Below are positions 17,541-27,797 of a DNA stretch of 64,000 nt, piece after piece. The position numbers and the translations under genes were made by a program. The number at the start of each line of letters is the position of its first letter. Position 1 is the first letter of the stretch. The notes under the pieces are model-generated. The model was not told the DNA's origin. It saw nothing but the letters and a program-made list of their open reading frames with translations, and ran no database searches. The stretch lies in NCBI RefSeq assembly GCF_001885075.1, contig NZ_MODU01000004.1:1364001-1428000 (forward strand), read 5' to 3'. Source of the stretch: Alteromonas sp. V450 (GTDB lineage Bacteria; Pseudomonadota; Gammaproteobacteria; Enterobacterales; Alteromonadaceae).

Positions 17541-18249
17541 CAGTGCCAACCTGAAGCGTGGTACATGCCTATTTACTTATGCCGAAACTCATTGCCAATC
17601 ACATATAGCTAAAAAACGACGCCTCCTTTCACAATTAAAAATCTACGCGGGGGCTAAGTGACATCGAACTCTCCCTATAGAAAACACGTGGTGCCTTTGC
17701 ATTAATAGAGGCTTCAAGATCATTTAAGGGGAATGCCACAAAAAACAAACCTTTTAGTCCCCCCTATCAACAAAATACAAGCAGCGTTAACAAACCACAC
17801 AAATAATTAGTGCTCAATCAATATGCATAGAATTACTTATCAATTGCGAATAATTCATTAACCTAGAAAACACACAAAAATAATAAAACCCTCAATTTAT
17901 CAGATACATATCCGACACCCATCCGTTATTTCACAAACAAAGAGACGTACAAATAAATACCACTTACATTCAACTCTAATTTTTATTTATTAACAACGGG
18001 GTGCGTTAGCCGTTGAACTATTTGAGCTATTGTCATATCATTTATTTTAATTGAACGTCCATTTAACAAAAAATAACAATTTCTAACGAGCCGCAAACAG
18101 GCTTAGTGGAGCAATAGCGACACTGAACGTTATTAGATTAGATCAAGTTCATTCTGGCTAATGACGATTTGTTGGAATTATGGATTTATCAAGGCAAGTG
18201 TTAACACCAACTTAAACAAGACACGACTTATAAACGATAAGGAAAACAC
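17541..18249. other. Long AT-rich leader before the first TonB-dependent receptor
   Basis: About 709 bp without a credible gene. It contains the small inverted repeat CAACGG/CCGTTG at 17994-18015 and several A/T runs. I see no named riboswitch. The AAGGAAA just before 18250 is the receptor's ribosome site. Long leaders like this are common before such receptors and may hold the regulator site. Confidence 0.4.
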
Positions 18250-20613
18250 ATGACAATTTATGTGCCGAAGAAGATAAACATTATTGCTTTATCTGTGCTT
18301 TCTGCCATATCGCTTTCTGCGACTCACGCTTATGGCCAAGAAACCACGACAAAGGGTCAAATAGAAAAAGAAGAAAAAGATGTTGAAAGCATTGTTGTAA
18401 CTGGTCGAAATGTTTCTTATGCCAACAGTGCCGCGTCGGAAGAAATGAAAAAGCAACAAACATCGATGACAAGCGTTTTAGCGCTGATTGATAATCTACC
18501 CGGCGTGCTTGTGACAGAAGGCGACCCGTTCGGATCTGATGAATGGTCTACAAGCATATCTATCCGTGGTTTCCAGCTGAACTTAGAATCTCAGCAAATT
18601 GGTATGACTGTTGACGGCATCTCAAACGGTAACTCGAATTACGGTGGCGGCACAAAGGCAAGCCGATATATAGACACTGAAAACCTGCGCAGCACAGAAG
18701 TGTCTCAGGGTACCGCTGACATAAGCTCCCGGTCAAATGAGGCACTAGGTGGAACAATGGATTTCACCACTATCATGCCTGCGTTTGATGAACAGTTCAC
18801 CGTTAGCACAACGTTGGGCGAAAACAATGCGAGTAAATACTACGTTCGTTATGACACTGGTGAGGTGGCTCCAGATACATTCGCTTGGATTTCACTTTCT
18901 TCACAACAGAACGATGATTACATGGATGGTTCAATCACCAACACACGTGATCATTTAGAAGGAAAGTTGATATCAAGAATTGGTGAAACTGATATTACCG
19001 CATATGTATCTTATGATGATGCGCAAGAATACACCTACCAAAGAATTTACGGATTAGCGCAGTATGAACAGAATTCAGAATGGGATGGTTTAACAGAAGA
19101 TTGGTCTGGCATTCCATACCAAGATCAGGTTTTTCGTGAGGGTTGGGTAACCGAGCGAGAGAACTTTTTCACCTATTTGAAAGCCGATTTCACCGTTTCA
19201 AATATAGACTTCAGCACTAATGTTTACTACCACAAAAACAAAGGTGCCGGTAAATGGATCCCCTATTACATTGCAGACGTGACCGATGATGGCGCGGGGA
19301 ACCCTAACTCAGAATTAGACGCATCAACGACTGCATATGGCGGTTCGTCACAAGGCTTTATTTACTTCGTTGACCGTAATGGTAATACCCTTTCTCCGAT
19401 TGATGGATGTACAAGCTCTATTGGTTTTCCGTATGGCGGTGGCGGCCCTGAAATCGATCCTGGTTGCTATGAGCAAGGCGCTATACCCGTAAGCTCACAG
19501 CGTCATACGCATTATGACAAAGAGAGATTCGGTATTAATGGCGATTTTGTATGGTATACAACCGTCTCTGATATGGACAATGTGCTTCGTGGTGGATTTT
19601 GGTACGAAGATTACGAACGCTCTGAATATCGTGACTGGCATAAGACCATTGACGCCGCTACTGGGCCCCGCGCTGAAAAAAATCCTTACTGGATCCAGTA
19701 TGATCGAGAGTTCCCTGTTGAAACATTAATGTACTACATAGAAAATGAGCTTGATGCCGGATTTGCTAAGCTTCGCCTTGGTGCCAAACAGTTCAATGTT
19801 GATGTTTCTAAAGAAGACCAATTTGTTCCCGAGAACGACCTGAATGTATCGTCAGATTCTGATGTTCTTATTTCAGCTGGTTTCGTTGCGCCGCTGCCAG
19901 TAGAGGGACTTGAACTATTTGGTGGTTATGCCGAAAACTTCGCGGCAGTAAAAGATGCTGTACTTGAACGAGATGATACAGACGTTAGCGTTGTTGAGCC
20001 TGAAACCGCAGACAATATTGATATAGGTCTTCGCTATTCAACCCCTGGCTTTAACGCAAGCTTAACCTATTACAACATTAAGTTTGAAAACCGCATTACG
20101 TTCGTAAGTAATGAAGATGTATCAGGTATCGACTTCTTAGAAGCCGCCGCCGGAGGCTTTATAAACGATGGAGGTATTGAATCTGATGGTATCGAAGCGT
20201 CAATCGACTACAGTATTTCAGATACCCTTGGCCTTTACGTTTCATATACGAAGAATGATTCAACCTATACGGATGAAGACTTTAGCGGAAATACCGTCAT
20301 TGGCACACCTGAAGACATGGTTGTCGTTAGTTTTGATTATGCAAAAGACGACTTTTATGCGGGTTTCAGCACCAAATATGTGGGCGAACGCTTTTTAGAC
20401 CAAGCTAATACACAAGAAACTGACTCTTACATTGTTAGCGATCTTTACCTTGGAAAGACCATTTACGACTTAGGTGAAGGATTAGATAGCATTGAACTAA
20501 GCTTCACCGTCAATAATGTGTTTGACGAAGAGTACCTTGGCTCTATAGCACCAAACGCAGGCTGGATAGGAGCACCTCGCATTGCGGCGTTGAATGTAAA
20601 ACTCGTAATGTAA
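18250..20613 (+). CDS. TonB-dependent outer-membrane receptor
   Basis: This 787-residue protein has a signal peptide (to about residue 30, ending in HAYGQ), a TonB-box-like ESIVVTGRN, and a plug domain with NLPGVLVTEGD and DGISNGNSN. The beta-barrel ends in GAPRIAALNVKLVM, with the hydrophobic C-terminus usual for outer-membrane assembly. It imports a ligand across the outer membrane with energy from TonB. The downstream gene encodes an exported PHP-type metallohydrolase, so the ligand may be an ester or phosphate compound rather than a siderophore; this is inference. A terminator at 20631-20661 separates the two genes, so co-transcription is only partial at most. Confidence 0.88.
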   Translation: MTIYVPKKINIIALSVLSAISLSATHAYGQETTTKGQIEKEEKDVESIVVTGRNVSYANSAASEEMKKQQTSMTSVLALIDNLPGVLVTEGDPFGSDEWSTSISIRGFQLNLESQQIGMTVDGISNGNSNYGGGTKASRYIDTENLRSTEVSQGTADISSRSNEALGGTMDFTTIMPAFDEQFTVSTTLGENNASKYYVRYDTGEVAPDTFAWISLSSQQNDDYMDGSITNTRDHLEGKLISRIGETDITAYVSYDDAQEYTYQRIYGLAQYEQNSEWDGLTEDWSGIPYQDQVFREGWVTERENFFTYLKADFTVSNIDFSTNVYYHKNKGAGKWIPYYIADVTDDGAGNPNSELDASTTAYGGSSQGFIYFVDRNGNTLSPIDGCTSSIGFPYGGGGPEIDPGCYEQGAIPVSSQRHTHYDKERFGINGDFVWYTTVSDMDNVLRGGFWYEDYERSEYRDWHKTIDAATGPRAEKNPYWIQYDREFPVETLMYYIENELDAGFAKLRLGAKQFNVDVSKEDQFVPENDLNVSSDSDVLISAGFVAPLPVEGLELFGGYAENFAAVKDAVLERDDTDVSVVEPETADNIDIGLRYSTPGFNASLTYYNIKFENRITFVSNEDVSGIDFLEAAAGGFINDGGIESDGIEASIDYSISDTLGLYVSYTKNDSTYTDEDFSGNTVIGTPEDMVVVSFDYAKDDFYAGFSTKYVGERFLDQANTQETDSYIVSDLYLGKTIYDLGEGLDSIELSFTVNNVFDEEYLGSIAPNAGWIGAPRIAALNVKLVM

Positions 20614-20630
20614 TAAAACGTTGAAAAAAG

Positions 20631-20661
20631 GCCACGGTTAGCTAACTGACCGTGGCTTTTT
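20631..20661 (+). terminator. Terminator after the first TonB-dependent receptor
   Basis: GCCACGGT and ACCGTGGC form the stem around a loop extended by TAG/CTG, followed by TTTTT. This is a canonical intrinsic terminator 18 bp after the stop. Confidence 0.85.
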
Positions 20662-20732
20662 ATTATCACAAACCCTGTATTACATACCCAACACAAAAAG
20701 CCAGGCACTATTGCCTGCGTAAGGTAAGGTTC

Positions 20733-23072
20733 GTGCAAAAAATTTCGCTCAGTTCACGTCTTTTATGTGCATTTACGCTTCTTTCAAGCACTCTCATGGC
20801 CTCCGTATCCTTTGCCTCTGTAAGTATTGAAAAAGGCAAAACGAGTATTCCACACGGAAATGCAAGTGCGCCAAACGACTTAACGATAAAAAATGATAAG
20901 TTGGCTTTTTCTATCGCCGTGGGTTCTGCCCCACCATGGGGCGTTGCTCCAGGCTGTATTGTCGATATCGCTAATGTATTGCCAGACGGCTCATTAAGTA
21001 ACGACCGAGTCGCTTTTGCCGACTTCATTCCTAACGCGTGGTCAAGCTGGCCTAACACTTTTCAGAACGTCGACATACTTAAAGACACTAAAGATGAAGC
21101 GATAGTTAAGATAACGCGAGATTTCTCTGACATTACAATAAGTACCCAATACACGCTTTCTTCAAATTCAGACTTGATCCAGGTCTCAACAACGATGACC
21201 AACCTAGGAGAACGCACCGTATCTTTGACCTCAGGCTATACTTTATGGCCCGATTCAGGGTTTAAATTTGGCGTGCCCAAATTCGCAACCACAGCAAAAC
21301 AACACAACGAAAATGGCAAAGGCGCCGATCCGGCAAACGTCAGATGGATGTCTGATCGCTTCGTCGGCTACGATGAAAACTGGGCCATTGCGCTGCATGC
21401 GCCTTACATGACAGAAGCGCATAACCAATCTCGCGACCTTTATGCGAAACACAATCTTAAAAGCAACCAGAGCATCACCTTTTCTGGCGCCTATCAAGTG
21501 CTTAATAGCGGCGACCTAGCGCCCGTCATGGCAGCCGAAATAGCCCGAGAGAATATGCAAAAAGGCACAATCAGTGGCACTGTGTCTTCAGTTTCAGGCG
21601 AACCCGTTACATCGGCTGCAGTTGTAGTGCAAAAAGATAACGTTCCTTATATGTGGGCGCTGGCAAAAGAAGGGCGTTATAAGTTTGATTTACCCGTGGG
21701 TGAATACCAAGTGTACGCTACAGGAAAGCAATTTTCCGACAGTCCCCAACATGCTGTAAATATTGTAAAGAACAAAACCACATCTTTGTTCTTCAATGAA
21801 CTAGAAGCACCAGGAACAGTCAAGATCCAAGTAACAGATGCGAGCAATCAATCTGCACTAGACGCTAAGATTAATATCGCAAAAGGCAATCAGCCGCTTA
21901 TTCAATACTTGGGAGCGCCTTCATTTTTTACTGATTTGGACAATAAAGGAAATGCAGAATTTGCTCTAGCACCTGGCGATTACCAATTTAAAGTGTCGTA
22001 TGGAGACGGATTTAACGCTCCCGCTCGATTGCTATCTGCTAAAGTTTCGGCGCGAAAAACTACAAGGCTGAATACCACTATTGATGTGATGACCTACCCT
22101 ACGCGTAAGGGCTGGTATTCCGCAGATTTACATCACCACGCAGATGTACTTGAAGGCTCTACCTCACCTGAATATCTTGTTCGCTCGCAACTTGCTTCAG
22201 GCTTAGATGTTCTGTTCGTTAGCGATCACGACTCAACGAAAAACAACCTAGCGGTACAAGCACTTGCTGATGAAAGAGCCGTGCCGTTTATTCCTTCTAT
22301 CGAGATTTCCCCTTCGTGGGGGCACTTCAATGCATTTCCTATTGATGAAGGTGCCTCGCTATCAGTAGATCCTGGCAAAGATGATATTTACAGCATAATA
22401 GAAGATGCCCGCCGTATGGGCGCAACGGTCATTGCATCCAATCACCCTTTTATTCCCTATGGATACTTCAGCAGCTTACACAAAAATACGGCGCCAGGTG
22501 GTTTTAATCCCACTATTGACCTACTAGAAATCAACGCGGTTGTGTCCAACGAGCCAACATTAAACAAAGCTTACGCGCTTTGGTCTGAAGGTCTGCCCTA
22601 TTACCTTACTGCTGGATCAGACACCCACGACGTACTGAACGAAACAAGCGGCTTAAATAGAATGTTTGCCTATACCATCGATAAACCAAGTGCAAAGCAC
22701 TATGCCAATGCATTAAAAAGGGGAAACGCTTACGTATCGTTTGGGCCAATTATGTACCCGAAAAACTTCATGTTCGGCGAGACACTGAAGCTAGCAACGC
22801 AACATCCTTATTCTATTACATTAGATGTTATCGCGGTAAATGGCCTTAAAAACATCAAGCTCATCGGCAATACATTCAGTAAAAAAGACGCTGATACGCA
22901 AGACGGCGTCAGTATCATCGAACAACGGGACTTAGCTGGCAAGCAACAAACCGTAACACTCCCTGTTCCATTGATATCTGGTTGGGTTGCCATTGAAGTA
23001 GAAGATAGTCAGGGAAGAAAAGCGTTCTCTAACCCAATTTGGCTAAAAATGGTCAAGGAAAGCCAGTTTTAG
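20733..23072 (+). CDS. Exported CehA/McbA-type PHP metallohydrolase
   Basis: From the GTG at 20733 (ribosome site AAGGTAAGG) the 779-residue protein has a signal peptide ending near SVSFA. A beta-rich region follows with a carboxypeptidase-regulatory-like repeat (GTISGTVSSVSGEPVTSAAV). The C-terminal PHP domain starts with DLHHHADVLEGSTSPEYL and continues with FVSDHDS, the His motif SNHPF, and TAGSDTHDV. These are the metal ligands of the CehA/McbA family, which hydrolyse carbamate or ester bonds in the periplasm. The true substrate is unknown. The gene follows a TonB receptor, so uptake and hydrolysis of the same compound is likely. The upstream reading to 20652 overlaps the terminator and is not used. 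Confidence 0.85.
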   Translation: MQKISLSSRLLCAFTLLSSTLMASVSFASVSIEKGKTSIPHGNASAPNDLTIKNDKLAFSIAVGSAPPWGVAPGCIVDIANVLPDGSLSNDRVAFADFIPNAWSSWPNTFQNVDILKDTKDEAIVKITRDFSDITISTQYTLSSNSDLIQVSTTMTNLGERTVSLTSGYTLWPDSGFKFGVPKFATTAKQHNENGKGADPANVRWMSDRFVGYDENWAIALHAPYMTEAHNQSRDLYAKHNLKSNQSITFSGAYQVLNSGDLAPVMAAEIARENMQKGTISGTVSSVSGEPVTSAAVVVQKDNVPYMWALAKEGRYKFDLPVGEYQVYATGKQFSDSPQHAVNIVKNKTTSLFFNELEAPGTVKIQVTDASNQSALDAKINIAKGNQPLIQYLGAPSFFTDLDNKGNAEFALAPGDYQFKVSYGDGFNAPARLLSAKVSARKTTRLNTTIDVMTYPTRKGWYSADLHHHADVLEGSTSPEYLVRSQLASGLDVLFVSDHDSTKNNLAVQALADERAVPFIPSIEISPSWGHFNAFPIDEGASLSVDPGKDDIYSIIEDARRMGATVIASNHPFIPYGYFSSLHKNTAPGGFNPTIDLLEINAVVSNEPTLNKAYALWSEGLPYYLTAGSDTHDVLNETSGLNRMFAYTIDKPSAKHYANALKRGNAYVSFGPIMYPKNFMFGETLKLATQHPYSITLDVIAVNGLKNIKLIGNTFSKKDADTQDGVSIIEQRDLAGKQQTVTLPVPLISGWVAIEVEDSQGRKAFSNPIWLKMVKESQF

Positions 23073-23148
23073 TTTTTTAGTATGCGTTATAAAACGTGAG
23101 TTTCAAAGCCGCCTAGCACTTACCTTTTGCTGCGGCTTTGCTAGCGCT

Positions 23149-24021
23149 TTATTGACGTTTAAAGGGCATAAGAATAAGCGCTTTATAACCAGGCTGAACA
23201 TCGCCAATGCCCGTTTCTTTAGTGTCAGCGTCCTTAAATGTGCCAAATAGCCTATCCCAAACAATGCACACGCAGCCATAGTTAGTGTTACTCTCATTTA
23301 TAACTTGGGAGTGGTGATGGATATGGTAGCGATTGGTAGTAAAGAACCAGCCAACCACCGCTGAGTTAAGGTTTATATTGCTGTGCGCTAATAACGCGGT
23401 TACTGACGCAAGTGAAACAAATGCAGCTCCAACTGCTTCCCCACCGAATAGAAAGCCAACAATAGCTCTTGGTAGAATAAGAAAAAAGGCTTCGATTGGG
23501 TGATTAGCCACTGCATTGAGACCACTTAATTTCTTAAATGCATGATGCGAACTGTGACCTGAAAGTCTCCATAGCCATTTCCAACGATGCGCCGCTCTGT
23601 GGTACCAATAGTTAACAAATTCAAACGCTACAAAGACAAGCAATACCTGCGCGACAACAGGCCATTGAGAAGGCCAAATATCTAAATGCCACGCTTCATT
23701 TAAACTTGCCATCCATTTAAAAAGTGATCTTTCATAAAGCGTTTCTATCATCGCATATGCTGTCCCCGCAAGGATCACAAATACCAAAAGTGCAGCAGTT
23801 TCACCCGCACTTTTTCGCCAATCTGGGCGCGCCGGAATAGCAATTTCAAAGAGCGTGATAATACAAAATGCTGCTGTGATAAATAAAACATGCGTATCAA
23901 GGGAGGCGTTAGTATGTGCTAAGTAAAGAGAAGCGGCTATTAAAACAGGCTGTAACAACCAATAGACTATTTGACGCATTGTGCGCATTAAAAACGTTCT
24001 AAACCTAATTTCAACACTCAT
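23149..24021 (-). CDS. Sterol desaturase / fatty acid hydroxylase family membrane protein
   Basis: The 290-residue membrane protein has at least four hydrophobic segments and the three His clusters of the di-iron membrane oxygenase family: HRAAH, HSSHH and HIHHH. Neighbouring residues WYHRAAHRWKWLWRLSGHSSHH are typical. Bacterial members hydroxylate or desaturate lipids, often in hopanoid, carotenoid or alkane metabolism. No pathway partner lies next to it. The start is the ATG at 24021. It is convergent with the PHP gene and divergent from the GrpB-like gene. Confidence 0.85.
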   Translation of the reverse strand: MSVEIRFRTFLMRTMRQIVYWLLQPVLIAASLYLAHTNASLDTHVLFITAAFCIITLFEIAIPARPDWRKSAGETAALLVFVILAGTAYAMIETLYERSLFKWMASLNEAWHLDIWPSQWPVVAQVLLVFVAFEFVNYWYHRAAHRWKWLWRLSGHSSHHAFKKLSGLNAVANHPIEAFFLILPRAIVGFLFGGEAVGAAFVSLASVTALLAHSNINLNSAVVGWFFTTNRYHIHHHSQVINESNTNYGCVCIVWDRLFGTFKDADTKETGIGDVQPGYKALILMPFKRQ

Positions 24022-24225
24022 ATCAATTCCTTTTTCTCATTCACTTCCATCTGCGAAATTCGTTATGTGCAATTGCGTCACAAACCGCTCTGGGTTATCG
24101 CACCTTACTAGAACAAATTTGATCAATAAACGAGCGCCATGGTTTAAGTTGTTACAATTTGCTACCTTCTTGTTTCTAAATGAAAAACGAGCCGAGTTTT
24201 TCAACTAACGCATCAAGGTTGCACT

Positions 24226-24804
24226 GTGAAACACCGAGAGAGAGATAAAATTGAAATTGTTCCCTATAAAAAAGCGTGGCATGAGCAGTTTGAAATTGCT
24301 AAACGCTGCCTATTATCTACGCTAAGCGATATTTGCGTTTGTATTGACCACATTGGCTCTACTTCTATTCCTGACATGCCAGCGAAAGATCGTATCGATA
24401 TTCAGATTGGGGTTAGAGAAATATCTCCTGCAATTTGCAACACGATAAATCAGCGAATAAGTAAATTAAACTTGCCTAACGCTTACATGAGTCAAGACCA
24501 TTTACCGCCTAATGAATCATGCCGTGCGGACTGGCGTAAAATATACCTGCAAGGGGTCACAGAACAATGGTCGTTCAAAGCAAATATTCATATTCGAAAA
24601 ATAGACGCAAAAAACTTTAAGTATGCGCTTTTGTTCAGAGATTATCTTAGCATTGATGACGATACCGCAAAGGCTTACGCGATCTTCAAGCAAACCCTCG
24701 CCACTCAAATTCCTGACGATAGAGACTTATATTCACAGCTGAAAGATCCGGTCTGCGACCTAATTATGATTAGTGCTCGACGCTGGCACGAGCAAACAAA
24801 GTGA
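24226..24804 (+). CDS. GrpB-like family protein (UPF0157 type)
   Basis: The 192-residue protein has the GrpB/nucleotidyltransferase-like features VPYKKAWHEQF, IDHIGSTSIP and the later NIHIRKID region. The family resembles minimal nucleotidyltransferases; its biochemical role is not well defined. In this copy the usual VKPVIDI-like segment reads AKDRIDIQI, so the metal-binding aspartates are partly kept. The start is a GTG at 24226 with a weak ribosome site. It stands alone ahead of mesX. Confidence 0.75.
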   Translation: MKHRERDKIEIVPYKKAWHEQFEIAKRCLLSTLSDICVCIDHIGSTSIPDMPAKDRIDIQIGVREISPAICNTINQRISKLNLPNAYMSQDHLPPNESCRADWRKIYLQGVTEQWSFKANIHIRKIDAKNFKYALLFRDYLSIDDDTAKAYAIFKQTLATQIPDDRDLYSQLKDPVCDLIMISARRWHEQTK

Positions 24805-24825
24805 TCCTCTCGCCAAACCAAAACA

Positions 24826-24859
24826 TGAGACAAATTCATAAAAAAATGAAATTAAGTCA
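24826..24859 (+). promoter_or_regulatory. Two MetR-like boxes upstream of mesX
   Basis: TGAG-N5-TTCA (24826-24838) and TGAA-N5-GTCA (24847-24859) each match seven of eight bases of the LysR-type MetR half-site pattern TGAA-N5-TTCA. They are spaced 21 bp, two helical turns. They lie about 100 bp before a methionine synthase operon, which fits MetR control. The match is by eye only. Confidence 0.4.
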
Positions 24860-24953
24860 TTTTTATTCATATATAAAACCGCGTATAAATTATTCATGGC
24901 TTGTACAGCATGCACAGTACTCGGTTTAATTTTAGGAATAGAAGCGCACTCTC

Positions 24954-25943
24954 ATGAACAACAACGTGAACCCAGATTTCTCTTTTACTATTAACAGCGT
25001 TCAGTTTAATGAAGATTATCGCCCTTCAGATAACACGCGAATTACCACTAATTTTGCTAATTTAGCGCGAGGCGAGCGCCGAAAAGAGAACTTACGTGAT
25101 GCGTTAAGCATGATTAACAATCGGTTCAATGCGTTAGCTAGCTGGGACAACGAACGTGGCGATCGCTATACCGTAGAACTAGAAATAGTCTCGGTTGATA
25201 TTGATGTAGAAGGTAACGGCAATACCTTTCCTACAATCGAGATTTTACAAACGAATATTATCGATAAACGAACAGGAAAGCGTACCCAAGGTATTGTGGG
25301 TAACAACTTCTCGTCTTATGTTCGAGATTATGATTTTAGCATTCGCCTTTTGAATCATAATCGTGGCCAATCTTCGTTCAGCGTACCCAACGATTTTGGC
25401 GATCTACACGGTAAATTGTTCCAGTATTTCGTTAACTCAGAAGCTTATAAAGCGCATTTCTCAAAACTCCCTGTTATTTGCTTAAGTGTCTCTGATAACA
25501 AAACCTATCGCAGAACCGAAAACCAGCACCCTGTTTTAGGCGTTGAGTATCAACCTAACGAGTCGTCGTTGACCGAGCAGTATTTCAAAAAGATGGGCTT
25601 AAACGTTCGTTATTTTATGCCGCCTAACAGTGCCGCGCCTTTCGCGTTTTACTTCTTTGGTGACTTACTGAACGACTACACAAATTTAGAGCTTATAAGC
25701 ACTATCGCAACGATGGAAACGTTTCAGAAAATCTATCGCCCTGAAATCTATAACGCTAATGCTCGTGCAGGTTCAAGCTATAAACCGAATTTGCAAAATA
25801 CCGATCATTCGGTAACGCCCATCGTGTACGACCGAGACGAACGCAGTCATCTCGCCGTCGAGCAAGGCAAGTTTACCGAAGAGAACTTTATTAAGCCTTA
25901 TCAACATAAGCTGGAGCGCTTTACAGCAAGTTATGCCAGATGA
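24954..25943 (+). CDS. mesX: MesX accessory protein (DUF1852) for methionine synthase MesD
   Basis: This 329-residue protein matches the DUF1852 family (for example DFSFTINSVQFNEDYRPSDNTRITTNFANL is the recognisable N-terminal region, and NFIKPYQHKLERFTASY the C-terminus). DUF1852 genes sit directly before a core-MetE-type methionine synthase; together they are described as the MesX/MesD pair, a folate-independent methionine synthesis route in aerobic bacteria. I see no signal peptide, so it is cytoplasmic. The start is ATG at 24954. The downstream mesD gene follows after 103 bp on the same strand. Confidence 0.85.
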   Translation: MNNNVNPDFSFTINSVQFNEDYRPSDNTRITTNFANLARGERRKENLRDALSMINNRFNALASWDNERGDRYTVELEIVSVDIDVEGNGNTFPTIEILQTNIIDKRTGKRTQGIVGNNFSSYVRDYDFSIRLLNHNRGQSSFSVPNDFGDLHGKLFQYFVNSEAYKAHFSKLPVICLSVSDNKTYRRTENQHPVLGVEYQPNESSLTEQYFKKMGLNVRYFMPPNSAAPFAFYFFGDLLNDYTNLELISTIATMETFQKIYRPEIYNANARAGSSYKPNLQNTDHSVTPIVYDRDERSHLAVEQGKFTEENFIKPYQHKLERFTASYAR

Positions 25944-26046
25944 ATCCTCTGAAACAGATTGTTAGTAAATTGCTCGTTGTCATTGCAATCCACGTCTTGC
26001 CCCGCAGGCGTCCCTAAAAATTTTTGACTTAAAGAATACGAATCAC

Positions 26047-27087
26047 ATGAAAAAATTACTTCCCACCTCTATTGCAGGCAGCCTACCAAAACCGTCGTGG
26101 CTTGCGCAGCCTGAAACCCTATGGTCGCCGTGGAAGCTAGAAGGCGAAGCGCTTGAAGAGGGCAAAAAAGACGCACTGCGCGTCACGCTTCAGGAACAAA
26201 CGATGTCAGGCATTGATATCGTGTGCGACGGTGAGCAAACCCGTCAGCACTTTGTAACAACATTTATTGAGCACCTTAACGGTGTAGATTTCGTAAACCG
26301 TAAGACCGTACGAATTCGCAATCGTTACGATGCAAGCGTTCCCGTTGTAACCCAGGCGGTTACGCGACCTAAATCAGTATTTGTTGACGACGCAAAGTTC
26401 TTAAGAAGCCAAACCGACCAGCCTATTAAGTGGGCACTACCGGGCCCCATGACAATGGTTGATACCCTGTACGACGACCACTATAAAAGCCGTGAAAAAC
26501 TCGCGTGGGAATTTGCAAAAATTTTAAACCAAGAAGCGAAAGAACTAGAGGCTGCAGGCGTTGACATTATTCAATTTGATGAACCCTCATTTAACGTGTT
26601 TTTTGATGAAGTAAACGAATGGGGAATAGCAGCATTAGAGCGAGCTATTGAAGGGTTGAAATGTGAAACTGCTGTTCACATTTGCTACGGGTATGGCATT
26701 AAAGCCAATACAGATTGGAAGAAAACCTTGGGCTCAGAGTGGCGACAATATGAAGAGAGCTTTCCGAAACTAGCAAAATCTAACATTGATATGGTTTCGC
26801 TTGAGTGTCACAACTCTCATGTGCCCATCGAACTTATTTCGCTTCTTAAAGGCAAAAAAGTCATGGTGGGGGCAATTGATGTTGCAAGTGCCAGCATCGA
26901 GACACCAGAAGAAGTCGCAGCGACGTTACGTGAAGCGTTAAAGTATGTAGAGGCAGATAAGCTTTTTCCTTGCACAAACTGTGGTATGGCGCCACTTTCT
27001 CGAGATATCGCTCGCCAAAAACTGGAAGCTCTCTGTGCAGGCGCAGAAATAGTCAGGCATGAATTAGCACTCAAGCACACTGCCTAG
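26047..27087 (+). CDS. mesD: Core-MetE-type methionine synthase MesD
   Basis: The 346-residue protein is only the C-terminal catalytic half of a cobalamin-independent methionine synthase. The zinc ligands are visible: His211 and Cys213 (VHICYGYG), Glu253 (SLECHNSH) and Cys309 (FPCTNCGM). The substrate-side IAGSLPKPSW and IIQFDEPSFN also match MetE. The folate-binding N-terminal half of MetE is absent, as expected for the Mes families, so the methyl donor is not the usual polyglutamylated folate. Pairing with mesX identifies it as MesD. The product methionine is made in the cytoplasm. A terminator follows at 27132. Confidence 0.88.
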   Translation: MKKLLPTSIAGSLPKPSWLAQPETLWSPWKLEGEALEEGKKDALRVTLQEQTMSGIDIVCDGEQTRQHFVTTFIEHLNGVDFVNRKTVRIRNRYDASVPVVTQAVTRPKSVFVDDAKFLRSQTDQPIKWALPGPMTMVDTLYDDHYKSREKLAWEFAKILNQEAKELEAAGVDIIQFDEPSFNVFFDEVNEWGIAALERAIEGLKCETAVHICYGYGIKANTDWKKTLGSEWRQYEESFPKLAKSNIDMVSLECHNSHVPIELISLLKGKKVMVGAIDVASASIETPEEVAATLREALKYVEADKLFPCTNCGMAPLSRDIARQKLEALCAGAEIVRHELALKHTA

Positions 27088-27131
27088 CTACACTTTTGAT
27101 AAAGCCCACATCGGCCTACCATTATAAAATA

Positions 27132-27151
27132 AAGCCTGTACTTACAGGCTT
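27132..27151 (+). terminator. Terminator after mesD
   Basis: AAGCCTGT and ACAGGCTT form an 8-bp stem with an ACTT loop, 45 bp after the stop. The tail (GTTGCG) is poor in T, so it may be weak. Confidence 0.55.
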
Positions 27152-27797
27152 GTTGCGTCAACATTCACAGTATCCCTTACAACTATTGTAATTTCTCCGA
27201 TCTGATGAGTCGTCGTATTTAATTATTTGCTAGTTAAAGTAAAATCATCGTTAATTTGTAACTAACTATTGAATAGATTACGCACTACAACAAGCATTCC
27301 GAGAATTTAAAAGAAAAAGACAACTTAACAAACTGGTAACAACTTAATTAACATCTTAATTGTGACGATAGAAAGCCAAATTATTGCGGCAATTTACAAA
27401 ACAACATTCAAAGCGCTCATAATTTATTCTAAACCTTTTAAATAATAGAATTCTAATAAAAAATCGCAAAATAAATCTGCACATAAATCATTCTAATCAT
27501 TCAAATTTCAACCATCACGCCTTTAAAAAAACAGTATTTGGATTTTTTTTGACCGCCGGTTTAAGCATATAAATAAAAGCTACTATTTAAATTTATGCTA
27601 ACACTCTGTAAATCCCCAAAAAGCGGTCTTTAGTTCATCGCAAAAAATTGATTTTGCGTATTCTCGCTCATTAGAATGCGCGCCCCCTTTAGACAAAAGT
27701 ATAAGTAAGCTCAAAAATTAACCAAAATAAGGTTTGCCTTAAATCTCGACCTTATTAAACAACAAGAAAATAAAATTCAATTTATTAGGAACTATCA
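27152..27797. other. Long AT-rich leader before the second TonB-dependent receptor
   Basis: About 646 bp with no credible gene. It contains many TTAAC/TTAAT steps and an inverted repeat in which AGCATATAAATA (27564-27575) pairs with TATTTAAATTTATGCT (27584-27599) with a small bulge. The receptor ribosome site TTAGGAA lies just before 27798. Confidence 0.4.

Noticed and set aside
20652..20732. Earlier start of the PHP metallohydrolase
   Set aside because: It would begin inside the terminator of the preceding gene and place a non-signal sequence before a clear signal peptide.
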